Shown here: positions 44,722 through 53,935 of the stretch, one piece after another
How the letters are laid out: the number at the start of each line of letters is the position of its first letter
How positions within the stretch are numbered: the stretch's first letter is position 1
Notes under the pieces: model-generated
Databases searched by the model: none
Told to the model about the DNA's origin: nothing
The model's input: only the letters and a program-made list of their open reading frames with translations
Assembly (NCBI RefSeq): GCF_023008545.1
Contig: NZ_CP095397.1
Span: 682,001 to 746,000 of the forward strand
Length of the DNA: 64,000 bases
Source of the DNA: Natribaculum luteum
GTDB lineage: Archaea > Halobacteriota > Halobacteria > Halobacteriales > Natrialbaceae
Reading direction: 5' to 3'
Position numbers and translations under genes: made by a program

Positions 44722-45195
44722 TTTTCCAGAATCAACACCCGCTCCGAAACTGCTGATGAGAAACACGTCTTCGAACAGGCGTGGGAATCCCGCCCCTGCC
44801 TCGTCCTGTCGTCGGGGTTCTACGAATGGAAATCACAGAATGGTGGGCCGAAACAGCCATATCGGATTTACCGCGAGGATGATCCGACTTTCGCGATGGC
44901 CGGGCTCTGTGACGTCTGGGAGGGAGACGACGAGACGATCCTCACGACGGACCCGAACGATGTAATGAAACCCATCCATGATAGGATGCCGGTCGTCCTT
45001 CCGCAGGATGCCGAGTCAGAATGGCTCTCCGCAGATCCGGACACCCGCAAGGAACTGTGCCAGCCGTATCCGAGGGACGATATGGACGCCGACGAGATCT
45101 CGACGCGGGTCAACAACCCCGGCAACGACGATCCCCGGGTCATCGAACCGCTGGACCACGAGCAGTCGGGCCTCGGTGAATTCAGTTCGGGATGA
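44722..45195 (+). pseudogene. SRAP (HMCES/YedK) peptidase, 5'-truncated
   Basis: Family text begins at INTRSETADEKHVFEQAWES and continues SGFYEWKSQNGGPKQPYRIY, MAGLCDVWEGDDETI, MKPIHDRMPVVLP. The SRAP N-terminus with the catalytic Cys2 is missing, and a few residues near DDETI appear deleted. SRAP proteins crosslink to abasic sites in single-stranded DNA through Cys2, so this copy cannot work. The break lies at a TnpB-type hairpin. Confidence 0.75.
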
Positions 45196-45214
45196 CTGTC
45201 AGCATGCCTTGCCG

Positions 45215-46243
45215 TCACTGCATCGGAGATGCGGCCGCCGAATCGACAAGCGAGTACTCTCGGTCCCGACTCGTGCCCTCCGCCTCGAGGAGGTTGTACT
45301 GGACCATCTTGGAGAGATACGTCCGGACCGTTCGTTTCGTCCGCGGATCGTCGACCTCCGCTGCATAGCGCTCGTGAATCTCGCTCGGCCCGACCGGCCC
45401 GTGGTCGCGAACGATATCATAGACGACGCGCTGGTGGGGCGTGAGGGAATCGAGACTCTTCTGCTGGATCTGGGCGCGGGCGTCCTCGGCAGCGTCCAGG
45501 AGGACATCGTCGGTAATCCGTTCGCGGCTCTCGCGGTCGGCCTTGCTGGCCGCCGTCCGAAGGATGCCGATCGCGAGTCGGGCGTCGCCGGCGGCCGCGT
45601 CGGCGATGCGATAGAGCTGGTCGTCGGTGATTACGTTTTCGTCGAGCCCCCATTTCGCACGGGCACTCAGGATGTCGAACAGCTGCTCGTCGTGGTACTT
45701 GTCCATCCGGACGTGTTCGCTGGAGCGCAGTCGGCTCACCAGGCGGTCGTCGACGCGGCTGAACAGCTCCTCTTCCTTGTTGGCGATGCAGATAATCGCG
45801 AACTGCGGGAGGCTATGAAGGTCGTAAATGACGCTTGGGTCTTCGAGCTGGTCAGCCTCGTCGAGGATGACCACGGTTCGAGGGCCGTCGTGCTGCTGGA
45901 GTCGGTCGATGAGTTCATCGTGGGGCGTCGACTGGCGGTGGATGTCGATGGTCGTCCCGAGGTCGTCCAGAATCTGGTAGAGCGTCCGGAACCGGGTGTA
46001 GTTCCGCCAGCAGTTGACGTAGGTGGTCTCGACGTCGAGGACCTCCTCGCGAAGGCGTTCGGTGACGAACTTCGAGAGACAGGTCTTTCCCGCGCCACTG
46101 GGGCCAGTGACGACGGTGGTGTCGGCGGGTTCGTCGTTTGTGATGGGCTCGAGGACGCTGGAGAGGTGGTTAACTTCGGCGTCGCGATGCTCGACTTCTC
46201 GAGGGACGAAGCCGGAACGGAGCACACGAGCATCGCGGATCAT
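45215..46243 (-). CDS. Second Orc1/Cdc6 family protein
   Basis: 342 residues. Walker A is TVVTGPSGAGKTCLS (~43-57), Walker B is TVVILDEADQLED, sensor 1 is AIICIANKEE. A lid and C-terminal winged helix follow (TPHQRVVYDIVRDHGPVGPS ... TVRTYLSKMVQYNLLEAEG). Full length, unlike orc1 at 28789. No origin boxes are seen around it. It could replace the damaged Orc1 or act on another origin. Confidence 0.9.
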   Translation of the reverse strand: MIRDARVLRSGFVPREVEHRDAEVNHLSSVLEPITNDEPADTTVVTGPSGAGKTCLSKFVTERLREEVLDVETTYVNCWRNYTRFRTLYQILDDLGTTIDIHRQSTPHDELIDRLQQHDGPRTVVILDEADQLEDPSVIYDLHSLPQFAIICIANKEEELFSRVDDRLVSRLRSSEHVRMDKYHDEQLFDILSARAKWGLDENVITDDQLYRIADAAAGDARLAIGILRTAASKADRESRERITDDVLLDAAEDARAQIQQKSLDSLTPHQRVVYDIVRDHGPVGPSEIHERYAAEVDDPRTKRTVRTYLSKMVQYNLLEAEGTSRDREYSLVDSAAASPMQ

Positions 46244-46273
46244 CTGTTGTTGACAGACTGCTTTTTCATCAAG

Positions 46274-46459
46274 TCATAAAAGAGTGAGTGGGTCGTTTCC
46301 GGGAAATACCCCATACACAATCTGTTCCTCTCCGTATTTTACCGCTGTCAAGCCTGTATACTCTGATTCGGTCCGCAGGACTTCGAACGTTCCCGGAAAA
46401 TTACTTAGCTCTCTTAGCTGTAGGTGGATCTCAATACTGAGACTCCTACCAGTTGCAGA
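46274..46459 (-). pseudogene. Start-less small open frame
   Basis: Reads IEIHLQLRELSNFPGTFEVL then RTESEYTGLTAVKYGEEQIV, stop at 46274. Protein-like composition but no start codon is visible. Lies between orc and regulator C genes, all on the minus strand. Possibly a decayed gene. Confidence 0.3.
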
Positions 46460-46468
46460 TGATCTCCG

Positions 46469-46942
46469 TCATTCCGTCTCTTCGTCGAGTCGGAACGTCT
46501 TACGAACTGGTTCTGGGAGGGGCGGTCGGGGGGCCGTCTCGTGTCGCCCGATCTTCTCGGGTTTTCGCGTTTTCTGGTGAACGGCTCGCGCCATTGGGAC
46601 ACCCTTGAGATAATTGAAGTCTCCAAGGATACCGGCACCATACTCGGTAAAGCCGTAGAATTTCCACGGCAAGCCGCGCTTTTCCTTGTTTGGTGGATAC
46701 TCGTAGATTGCTAGGATGTCCGCGTCAACGAGCACGTCCAGTTGCTCTTCGACGGTCTTTTTCGATTTGCTTGGAACGAAATGGTTGATTTCATCCGCCG
46801 ACGCGAGGGTTTTCGGGTGTCCCATGAGTGCCTGAATGATGCTGTGTCGAGTTTCCTGTGACAGCAGCTCCATCAGCTCACGCTGCCGCTCTAAGGGGTT
46901 TTCCTCGTTATCGGCTTTGGAATGTGCGGAGATGTCGGCCAT
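46469..46942 (-). CDS. Winged-helix regulator C of three divergent pairs
   Basis: 157 residues from ATG 46942; a TTG six bases upstream is possible. RELMELLSQETRHSIIQALM, winged helix KTVEEQLDVLVDADILAIYE, wing WKFYGFTEYGAGILGDFNYL, and ending HETAPRPPLPEPV. Same architecture as 26183 and 32663. Divergent from partner C with ~90 bp between. Confidence 0.8.
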   Translation of the reverse strand: MADISAHSKADNEENPLERQRELMELLSQETRHSIIQALMGHPKTLASADEINHFVPSKSKKTVEEQLDVLVDADILAIYEYPPNKEKRGLPWKFYGFTEYGAGILGDFNYLKGVPMARAVHQKTRKPEKIGRHETAPRPPLPEPVRKTFRLDEETE

Positions 46943-47034
46943 TATCAACTGTACATACGATGGCGGATCACATAGGCACAGGGGATGGGTTTCTCTAAGT
47001 TAGACCAGTATGGTTACTGGGCCGTAAATCCACA

Positions 47035-47790
47035 TTGGTTAGTACGGAAGACATACCGGGGAATACCGAAGAACTCACGGAGTTCATTTTAAATGATATT
47101 CTCTATGGCCTCGAACTTGACCCAGTAGATAGTGAACGGCTCCTCTCGTATATGCGAGAGCGACACGAGCATCTCTTTGGCCCACATTCGACGTATTTTG
47201 TGCTGGGCAGTTACGAATCGCCGTTCAAGTATCGCCTCGATGAGGCGCTTGATATGTTGAACCACCGGTACGATGCCTATGCGTACCTGCTCGCCACGCA
47301 GCCTGACCTCGATGTGTCGGATGACATTCCGGACCTCAAAGTCAAGTTCTTCCTACACGCTCTTTACGCGGATTCGATTCCGCTGATTCTTGAACACGAT
47401 ACTGGAGGGGCGGTCGCCGAGTTTGGACGCGTTGAACGCCCGGTGCTGCTCGAGCGCACGTATCTCTTCCCTCGAGCACAGGAAGAACACTACGATGATG
47501 GCTCTTTGCTCACAACACAAGACGCGATACTTGCTCGAGCCGTCGAACTGGCATATCATGCTGATGACCTCGAGGAGGAACTTGCTGCACTCGCTGAACA
47601 CGCTCGTGAGCAGGGACTAGACATCTCGACACAGGATCTCAAATCGTATCTGGAGTCCGAACTCGGTGGTCGCACGCCGTCGTACAGCGGCGTGATAACC
47701 GATTCCCTTGTCCACCTCGACTCGCTGAATCAGTGCTTTTCGTGGACGACGACGGGGGAACTCGAAGAGCAGCTATCGAACGTTCCGTGA
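47035..47790 (+). CDS. Partner protein C of three divergent pairs (YFVLGSY motif)
   Basis: 251 residues from a TTG start; no better upstream start exists. HSTYFVLGSYESPFKYRLDE near 49-68, then LNHRYDAYAYLLA, KFFLHALYADSIPLILEHD, LLERTYLFPRAQEE, a helical middle, and CFSWTTTGELEEQ at the end. Closest to partner B in length and blocks. The core is strand-helix-strand, Rossmann-like. Function unknown. Confidence 0.75.
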   Translation: MVSTEDIPGNTEELTEFILNDILYGLELDPVDSERLLSYMRERHEHLFGPHSTYFVLGSYESPFKYRLDEALDMLNHRYDAYAYLLATQPDLDVSDDIPDLKVKFFLHALYADSIPLILEHDTGGAVAEFGRVERPVLLERTYLFPRAQEEHYDDGSLLTTQDAILARAVELAYHADDLEEELAALAEHAREQGLDISTQDLKSYLESELGGRTPSYSGVITDSLVHLDSLNQCFSWTTTGELEEQLSNVP

Positions 47791-48053
47791 CATCCGCCCC
47801 ATCGGAAAGGGTAGTTGACCCAACAGTTGAGGCCATGGATAACTAATTGCAACCGATACCCGTGTCCAACACTGACCGGCAGCACGATCTCGTCGTCTGG
47901 GGTGCAACCGGCGTTGCTGGCCGCCTCGTCGCCGAGTATCTCACTGCACAGTACACACCAGACCAGCTCTCGCTCGCACTCGGCGGTCGCAACGAGAGTC
48001 GCCTCCACAAATTGGAAACAGCACTCAGAGACCGGCGTTCTGCGTGGGATGAT

Positions 48054-49164
48054 GCAGTGTTGAACGCAAGACAGCGCCGTCATAGAAATTTTGACATTCG
48101 CTTTTCCACCGGTAGCTACGCTCTATCGGTAGGTTCTGAGATCGGACGATTCGATTTCAGCCGACTTGTGCAGTGATCAAAACATCAGTTTCACAAGATG
48201 CTGCACGAAGTGTGAGATGGACGATGGCGATGCCTCTCTCGAATACGTCCGGAGAAGAGGAGCAGGCGGCGAGCCTTAACTCGCCGCCTGCGCGAGGTTA
48301 TGGACGATGCACTTCCGTGTGAGCTCCCGGAACTGGCCATGCCAGCTCCGGGAGCGGAGCTCGTCGCCGTCGTCCTTCAGCATCGCAAATACGGTCTCAC
48401 TCATTGACCGTTGATTGTAGACTTCGTCGTCAATTCTGGCGTTGTGAGCCTTCTTGAGTGCGTTTTGCTCACAGTGTTTGATCACTGGTCGCGTTGACGC
48501 TTCACGGCAGGCCTCCCGGAGATTGCTCCATGAGTACATCTTGTCAGCCAGAAGTGCCTGCAGGTCTTCGGCGTTGCGCCGAAAGACCTGCAGCCCAATG
48601 TGACCGTCATAGGCTTTCTTTGTGGTGAAATGAGCGTCCATGATAGCAAGTGACTCCGTATCGACGAGCAGCGTTGTCTTCATCGCATTGAACGAGTAGC
48701 CGACACGATTTCGGTAGTGCGAACTAGCCTGATCTCGCTGGAAGCCGCTGGCATCGATCGAGGCAGTTCCTGAGAGCCCCGCCTGCTCCGCTGACCGGCG
48801 GAGCAGGCGGCGCAACTCTTTCATCGGGAATTCTCCGTCCCACACGCTGAAAGACGTGTAATCAGGTGATTTCTCAAGGCCGAACACAGCAAGGATTCCC
48901 GGCATCTCGTTCAGATAGTCCTCGAACTGCCGGAGCGGCTTGTTGACTTCCTCTTTGAGCAAGAGCAACGCGATCTTCGTGGACTTGGCGTACCCGTCCG
49001 CGCCGTCCGGCGCGGCGGGTACGTCTGGTTCTTCTACGTGGGTCGTGGCGAACTCGTGAAACGTCTGTGCGAGGTTCCTGAGACGTCCCATATCGCCAGA
49101 CGGCGTCCAAATCCCCTGAAATCAGCGATACAATCCGCAGAGGGCGTCGGCGTTCAACAGAGCA
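48054..49164 (-). mobile_element. IS5-type insertion sequence (1111 bp)
   Basis: Terminal repeats GCAGTGTTGAACGC / GCGTTCAACAGAGC and a 9-bp target duplication TGGGATGAT (48045-48053 and 49165-49173). One transposase gene on the minus strand. It splits the saccharopine-dehydrogenase-like gene. Confidence 0.9.
48276..49091 (-). CDS. IS5-type DDE transposase
   Basis: 271 residues, full length. SWSNLREACREASTRPVIKH, YNQRSMSETVFAMLKDDGDE and SFNAMKTTLLVDTES fit haloarchaeal IS5-group transposases. Probable DDE residues: Asp in GTASIDASGF, Asp in KALLADKMYS region, Glu in RSMSETVF. Presumably active, as the host gene shows clean target duplication. Confidence 0.85.
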   Translation of the reverse strand: MGRLRNLAQTFHEFATTHVEEPDVPAAPDGADGYAKSTKIALLLLKEEVNKPLRQFEDYLNEMPGILAVFGLEKSPDYTSFSVWDGEFPMKELRRLLRRSAEQAGLSGTASIDASGFQRDQASSHYRNRVGYSFNAMKTTLLVDTESLAIMDAHFTTKKAYDGHIGLQVFRRNAEDLQALLADKMYSWSNLREACREASTRPVIKHCEQNALKKAHNARIDDEVYNQRSMSETVFAMLKDDGDELRSRSWHGQFRELTRKCIVHNLAQAAS

Positions 49165-50318
49165 TGGGATGATATCCCGATCGTCCTCGGCGACGCAACC
49201 GAGCCTGAAAGTCTTCTTGCCATCGCCGAAGACACGCGTGTCGTTTGTACGACGGTCGGTCCGTACACGAAGTATGGCACACCACTCGTCGAGGCATGCA
49301 TCGCCGCTGAAACGGACTACTGTGATCTGACGGGCGAGGTCAACTGGGTGCGGGAGATGATCGACCGATACCACGACGACGCAGTCGAGGCAGGCACTCG
49401 AATCGTCCACAGCTGTGGATTCGATTCGATCCCCACCGATCTCGGTACGAAACTCGTTCAATCGTTCGCCATCGACGAGTTCGGGGCTCCGTGTGATATG
49501 GCACAAATATACCTGGAAGACAGTCGCGGTAGCGTGAGCGGTGGCACGATGGCCAGTGCAATCGAAGTGTTTCGTGCTGCGTCGACCGACCCACTGGCCC
49601 GGCAGACGCTTCGGAACCCGTACTCGTTGGCACCGAAAGGTGAGCGCGACGGCGTCGATCCGGGCGCACAGTCCATACCGAAAAAGGACCCACTACGAGC
49701 GGTGTGGACGGCTCCGTCGCCGATGGCGATGGTGAACGAACGAGTCATTCGACGCAGCAACGCACTGCTCGGGTACCCGTGGGGGCGTGAGTTCGAGTGC
49801 ACAGAAGTGATGCCCATGGGCGACGGCCTCGGCGGCCTGGCACGTGCAAACGCTGTCTGGGCAGGGATCACGGTCGCTACTGCTGGGATGGCGTTCGGAT
49901 CAACACGAGAAGGCTTACGTCGATTCGTGTTCCCGGAGCCGGGCGAAGGGCCGACGAGAGAACAGATCGAAAATGGGTATTTCACCGTCCGTGTGCTCGG
50001 CCGTGGGACCGCCACTGACGGCCCGTTCGTCGTGGAGAGTCAGATTAGCGCCGATCGGGATCCGGGGTACGGCGCAACCGCGAGGATGCTCAGCGAAGCT
50101 GCGATGTGTCTGGTGCGCGACCAGACCGACTCACCGCTCGCAGGAGGGATTCTTACGCCGGCGTCAGGTATCGGTGACCCACTTGCTGACAGGCTTCGGC
50201 AGGCGGGACTGGATGTGGAGGTTGACGTGTGGGATCGTCCGCCTGCGTAGCAGGAGTTGCTCACCGGAGGCTAGGCCTGCACCGACCGTCAAGCGGTCTC
50301 GCTTCGATACCGGACGCG

Positions 50319-51410
50319 CTACTTGTGCCGTTCGCCGAGCCCGTTTACGGTCAACAGCGCGTCCCGGACCATCGCGGGCTCGACCGGGAACGGCTCGTTG
50401 TGGATCGTCTCCTCCTCGACGCAGGCCGCCTTGGCAACCGTATCGAGCTGGTCTTCGGTAGGATCGTCGAGACCGATGTCCGCGAGCGTGACCGGAAGCC
50501 CGATGTCGAGCGAGAACTCGATGATGTCTTCGACGAACTCGTCGTCCTTGCCCTCGAGGACGAGTTGGGAGAGGGTGCCGATGTTGACCTTCTCCCCGTG
50601 GGTCGCGTCGTGGGTCGCCTCGAGTTGCGTGAGTCCGTTGTGGATCGAGTGGGCCGCTGCGAGCCCACCGCTCTCGAATCCGAGGCCGCTCAGGAGCGTA
50701 TTCGCCTCGGTTACGGCTTCGACGCTTTCCGTCACGGCGCCGTTCTCGACGGCACGGACGGCCGAGACGCCGTGCCGGCGGAGCGTCTCGTAGCAGAGTT
50801 CGGCGAGCGCGTGACCGGCCCGGGTCGAGGCCCCACCGAAGATGTTCTCGCCGTGCGAGCGGTAGGTCGCGTCGGCCTCGAACCACGTCGCGAGCGCGTC
50901 GGCGATACCCGACCGGAATGTTCGGATCGGTGCCTCCGCGATGATCGCCGTATCTACGAGGACCAGTTCTGGGTTCTTCGAGTGGAACCAGTACTCCTCG
51001 AACTCGCCGTGTTCGGTGTAGATCACCGAGAGTGAACTCGTGGGGGCGTCCGTCGACGCGATGGTGGGCATCGAGACCATGGCGATGTCGAGCCGTTCCG
51101 CGACCGCCTTGGCCGCATCGAGTGCCTTGCCCCCGCCGGCGCCGACGATGACGTCGTTCCCGTACTCGCTTGCCTGGTCGGCGACGCGTTCGATCTCCTG
51201 TTCCGAGCACTCGCCCCGGAACTCCACCGTCTCGGTGGCGAACCCGTGGTCTTCGAGACTCTCCGTGACGGTATCACCCACGATGTCCATCACAATTTCG
51301 TCAGCGAGGAGGACGGCGCTACTTCCGAGGTCCTCCGCGTGCGTTCCGATCTCTGCAGCGACGCCACGGCCCTGTGTGTAGTTCGCAGGGGAGGCGAATA
51401 TCTTTGCCAT
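50319..51410 (-). CDS. gldA: Glycerol dehydrogenase-like (iron-containing ADH family)
   Basis: 363 residues from ATG 51410 (MAKIFASPANYTQGRGVAAE). NAD-binding GAGGGKALDAAKAVAERL; metal ligands appear as Asp in GIADALATWFEAD, His in AHSIHNGLT and His in DATHGEKVNIG. This matches glycerol dehydrogenase (glycerol + NAD+ to dihydroxyacetone). Glycerol is a main carbon source for haloarchaea in brines. Related glycerol-1-phosphate dehydrogenases make lipid, but the motifs fit GldA better. No operon partner. Confidence 0.85.
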   Translation of the reverse strand: MAKIFASPANYTQGRGVAAEIGTHAEDLGSSAVLLADEIVMDIVGDTVTESLEDHGFATETVEFRGECSEQEIERVADQASEYGNDVIVGAGGGKALDAAKAVAERLDIAMVSMPTIASTDAPTSSLSVIYTEHGEFEEYWFHSKNPELVLVDTAIIAEAPIRTFRSGIADALATWFEADATYRSHGENIFGGASTRAGHALAELCYETLRRHGVSAVRAVENGAVTESVEAVTEANTLLSGLGFESGGLAAAHSIHNGLTQLEATHDATHGEKVNIGTLSQLVLEGKDDEFVEDIIEFSLDIGLPVTLADIGLDDPTEDQLDTVAKAACVEEETIHNEPFPVEPAMVRDALLTVNGLGERHK

Positions 51411-51633
51411 GTTTGACCGAACCACGGTCCCGATAATGTAGCTTGGCCTGGCTCTCGTGCGCAGGTATTGGACGGCTGGTGATCGTACCACGTCCTGTCT
51501 TCAGCACGACGTACTGGACAACAGCTGAAACTGGGACGAACCTCGACGGGTTACAGAACTCGGCACTAGTTCCAGACGACTCCTTCTGGGATCTTAGATA
51601 GCTATCTTAGCTGTCTAAGATAGATGGATATCT

Positions 51634-52476
51634 TTAATCGAGGGCAACCGTCAGCTCTTGCGCTAGTCGTTCGCTGTCCATCGTGGCAAGCCCCACTTCG
51701 TCTTCGAAGTACGCCTCGAGAGCACTCCTGCTTTCGGCACGCCGATCGCCATTGTTCGAGATGATCTGCCCAGCTTGCCAGACGATGCTGTCGATGCGAA
51801 GCATAGAGACGGGGCGATCGAGTTCTGTGTTTACTAGATTCATCACCTGTGCCCACGCATCCATCACGTGATCGGTTGCGTCGGTATCGGTAATTCCGGA
51901 GGCAGTGGCGACACGTTCGACCTGCACGTCACACGGAATCGGAAGATCCACTGGGAAATCGAGATACTCGCCGTTGACAACGAGGTTGAAAATGTCGTAG
52001 ACCTTCATCGCGAAGACGACCGTCTTCTTGTCCTTCGTCGTCTCTAGTGCTGTGGCGATCTCTTCCCAGACCTGGAGCGGCTCGACGTCGGGGTAGTTCT
52101 CGATGAACCACGCCCCGAATCCATTGTTGATCATGCGAATCAACCGGTCTTTCTTTTGGTTCTGCAGCCGGGCGTTGACTGGCTCTTCCATGAACGCATT
52201 CAGCGTCGCATTGACGTCCGATTCCGTGACAATTTCGTCTTGGGCCAGAACTGTCTCCTCGAGCGTCTGCCAGAAGCGTTGTGCATCGCCGGCAAGTTGG
52301 TAGTCCTGTGTCGCCGCGAGGATATTGAGGAGTGCGAGGTGTGTCTCGCTCTCGAACTTGTCGACGGTCGCTACCACATAGGCGTACTCGGGTTCCGTCG
52401 TATCGAACCGGACGATGCCCTCGTAGCCAAGCGCAATCATAGCGTCCGCGACGTTGTCGATCCGTTCGCTCGACAT
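51634..52476 (-). CDS. AGOG-like 8-oxoguanine DNA glycosylase
   Basis: 280 residues from ATG 52476 (MSSERIDNVADAMIALGYEG). TKDKKTVVFAMKVYDIFNLV and LPIPCDVQVERVATASGIT resemble the archaeal AGOG glycosylase core, with a candidate catalytic Lys in VFAMK and Asp in PIPCD. Helix-hairpin-helix-type repair enzymes excise oxidised guanine. The first ~100 residues are less typical. Assignment is by motif only. Confidence 0.55.
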   Translation of the reverse strand: MSSERIDNVADAMIALGYEGIVRFDTTEPEYAYVVATVDKFESETHLALLNILAATQDYQLAGDAQRFWQTLEETVLAQDEIVTESDVNATLNAFMEEPVNARLQNQKKDRLIRMINNGFGAWFIENYPDVEPLQVWEEIATALETTKDKKTVVFAMKVYDIFNLVVNGEYLDFPVDLPIPCDVQVERVATASGITDTDATDHVMDAWAQVMNLVNTELDRPVSMLRIDSIVWQAGQIISNNGDRRAESRSALEAYFEDEVGLATMDSERLAQELTVALD

Positions 52477-52570
52477 GATTTGTTGGATCAATTGTGTTAG
52501 TATAAATCCCTGTGGAGAGAGGTGTCTCTAGAGCTCGGAGCGTCGTACAAGTGGGTCGGTGAGACGAGAC

Positions 52571-53327
52571 AATCGGCGTCACCGACGATCTCAAGGATCT
52601 GATAGCCCAGTTCGACGAGACAGTATGTTTAGTGATTGCTAACGCTGGTCTTCTGGTTCATCCTGCGGATGACGATCATGGTGATGGGTATGGGCTGTAC
52701 GTCTCAGATGCCTATTTCGATCTGACCGAGGAACTGGAGGTGAACATCGGTCTCGTTAGACCTCTCACAAATACGTGAAACGCAAGAGAACGTCGTCGTG
52801 AAGCACCTCTCGGACGGGTTGTCACCCGTCGAATGGGAGGCCCTCGAGGCGTTGGTCACTGACGGTGGGCAAGTATCTCCCTAGTATATCGCCGAGGAAT
52901 ACGGTCGCCACGTCGACAGCGTGCGACGGGTGCTGAAGCGGATTCCCGAGTCGTCGAGTCCGAATGCGGGTCCGTCTCGCTTCGGTCGAACCTCGTCACC
53001 GAGATGGTCCACGACGCTGTACAGCAGGTTCGTGACGCGACTCGCCGCGCTATCGAGGCTGGTGCGAAGGCACTCGAGGCAGCGGAGCGCGGGATCGACG
53101 AGACGATGAGCGCGCTGGTCGCGTGGTGTACAAAGCATAGTGTCGATGTTGACGACCGACAGGAAGCCCGTGTGATGTTGCGACTGCAGGGCAGCGAGAA
53201 CGTTAAGACTCGTCTGAACGAAGCCTATCGTCTATGGACGGCCGCGGCGAAGGACCCAGATCGGTTCGGCCCGGCTCAGCTTGATCTCGGCGAACGCGAG
53301 AAGGGGGCAGCTTGGCGCTGGCTGTAG
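52571..53327 (+). pseudogene. C-terminal part of DUF7845-like protein, several lesions
   Basis: Pieces IGVTDDLKDLIAQFDETVCL, KHLSDGLSPVEWEALEALVT, AEEYGRHVDSVRRVLKRIP and VTEMVHDAVQQVRDATRRAI lie in order but in different frames, with a TAG at 52882 and frameshifts near 52774 and 52950. The last frame ends EREKGAAWRWL at 53327. This matches what I recall of DUF7845 replication-associated proteins, whose C-terminal winged helix is in this part. The N-terminus is missing. Confidence 0.65.
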
Positions 53328-53368
53328 CGGGCGGTCGGCCAGTGGCACCACTATTCTAACACCCTTAT

Positions 53369-53797
53369 ATGAGTGTAGTCAGCGTCTCGATGCCGGAGGA
53401 GCTACTTAATCGGATCGACCAGTTTGCAGACGATCACGGCTATACTGGTCGCAGTGAAGTACTTCGTGAGGCGAGTCGGAGCCTCCTCGGTGAGTTCGAG
53501 GACACGAAACTCGAAGACCGTGATTTGATGGGAGTCGTAACTGTAGTTTTCGACTACGAAACGACAAGCGTTGAGGAGAAGATGATGCACCTTTGCCACG
53601 AGCACGAGGACATTGTCGCTTCGAACTTCCATAGTCACGTCGGCGGCCATCACTGCATGGAACTGTTCGTGTTAGAGGGGTCCCTCGAAGTGATCTCGAC
53701 GTTCGTCGGGAAGATCCGAGCGACGGAGGACACGCTCACGATTGATTACTCTATGCTACCGGTGGATGACTTCGGCCCGCTCGCCGACATGAACTGA
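53369..53797 (+). CDS. nikR: NikR nickel-responsive regulator
   Basis: 142 residues. Ribbon-helix-helix at 1-45 ([36 protein letters not shown]). C-terminal ACT-like sensor with the full NikR high-affinity site: His77, His88, His90 and Cys96 with the canonical 11-2-6 spacing in CHEHEDIV...[10 protein letters not shown]. NikR binds DNA when metal is bound and represses uptake. It opens the metal island; GTGTTA half-sites lie near its start and before the ABC operon. Nickel is the family ligand; zinc or cobalt cannot be excluded. Confidence 0.9.
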   Translation: MSVVSVSMPEELLNRIDQFADDHGYTGRSEVLREASRSLLGEFEDTKLEDRDLMGVVTVVFDYETTSVEEKMMHLCHEHEDIVASNFHSHVGGHHCMELFVLEGSLEVISTFVGKIRATEDTLTIDYSMLPVDDFGPLADMN

Positions 53798-53878
53798 TCC
53801 TGCTCTCCCCTTCTCGCTGCATTCACGCCAACTCTAGCAACATCTCCGCTCTCGAACCCTCTTTGAGTATTAACTCCC

Positions 53879-53935
53879 CCTATGAAAATCATAGGTGTTA
53901 TTAGAATTGTTCTTGGTGTTAGTAACACTAATGGT
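53879..53935. promoter_or_regulatory. Operator region of the ABC operon, now cut by an IS
   Basis: Palindrome CCTATGA-aaa-TCATAGG (53879-53895), then GTGTTA (53895-53900) and GTGTTAGTAACAC (53916-53928). GTGTTAC/GTAACAC are known NikR half-site sequences in some bacteria, although their usual spacing is 13-14 bp. Before the IS inserted (after 53935) this lay directly upstream of the ABC substrate-binding gene. Confidence 0.5.

Larger units (their letters stand above)
47862..50250 (+). pseudogene. Saccharopine-dehydrogenase-like oxidoreductase, IS-interrupted
   Basis: GTG 47862 begins MSNTDRQHDLVVWGATGVAG, a Rossmann NAD(P)-binding start of the trans-acting enoyl reductase/saccharopine dehydrogenase family. 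At 48053 the IS at 48054-49164 enters within AWDD. The rest resumes at 49165 (WDDIPIVLGDATEPESLLAI) and runs in frame to 50250. Removing the IS and one 9-bp repeat restores ~425 residues. Everything else is intact, so the insertion is recent. Confidence 0.85.

Noticed and set aside
44978-46279. 433-residue plus-strand frame
   Set aside because: Antisense to the intact second Orc1/Cdc6 gene; its translation has no family motif.
50164-51210. 348-residue Arg-rich minus frame
   Set aside because: Shadow of gldA in another frame; composition is unlike any haloarchaeal protein.
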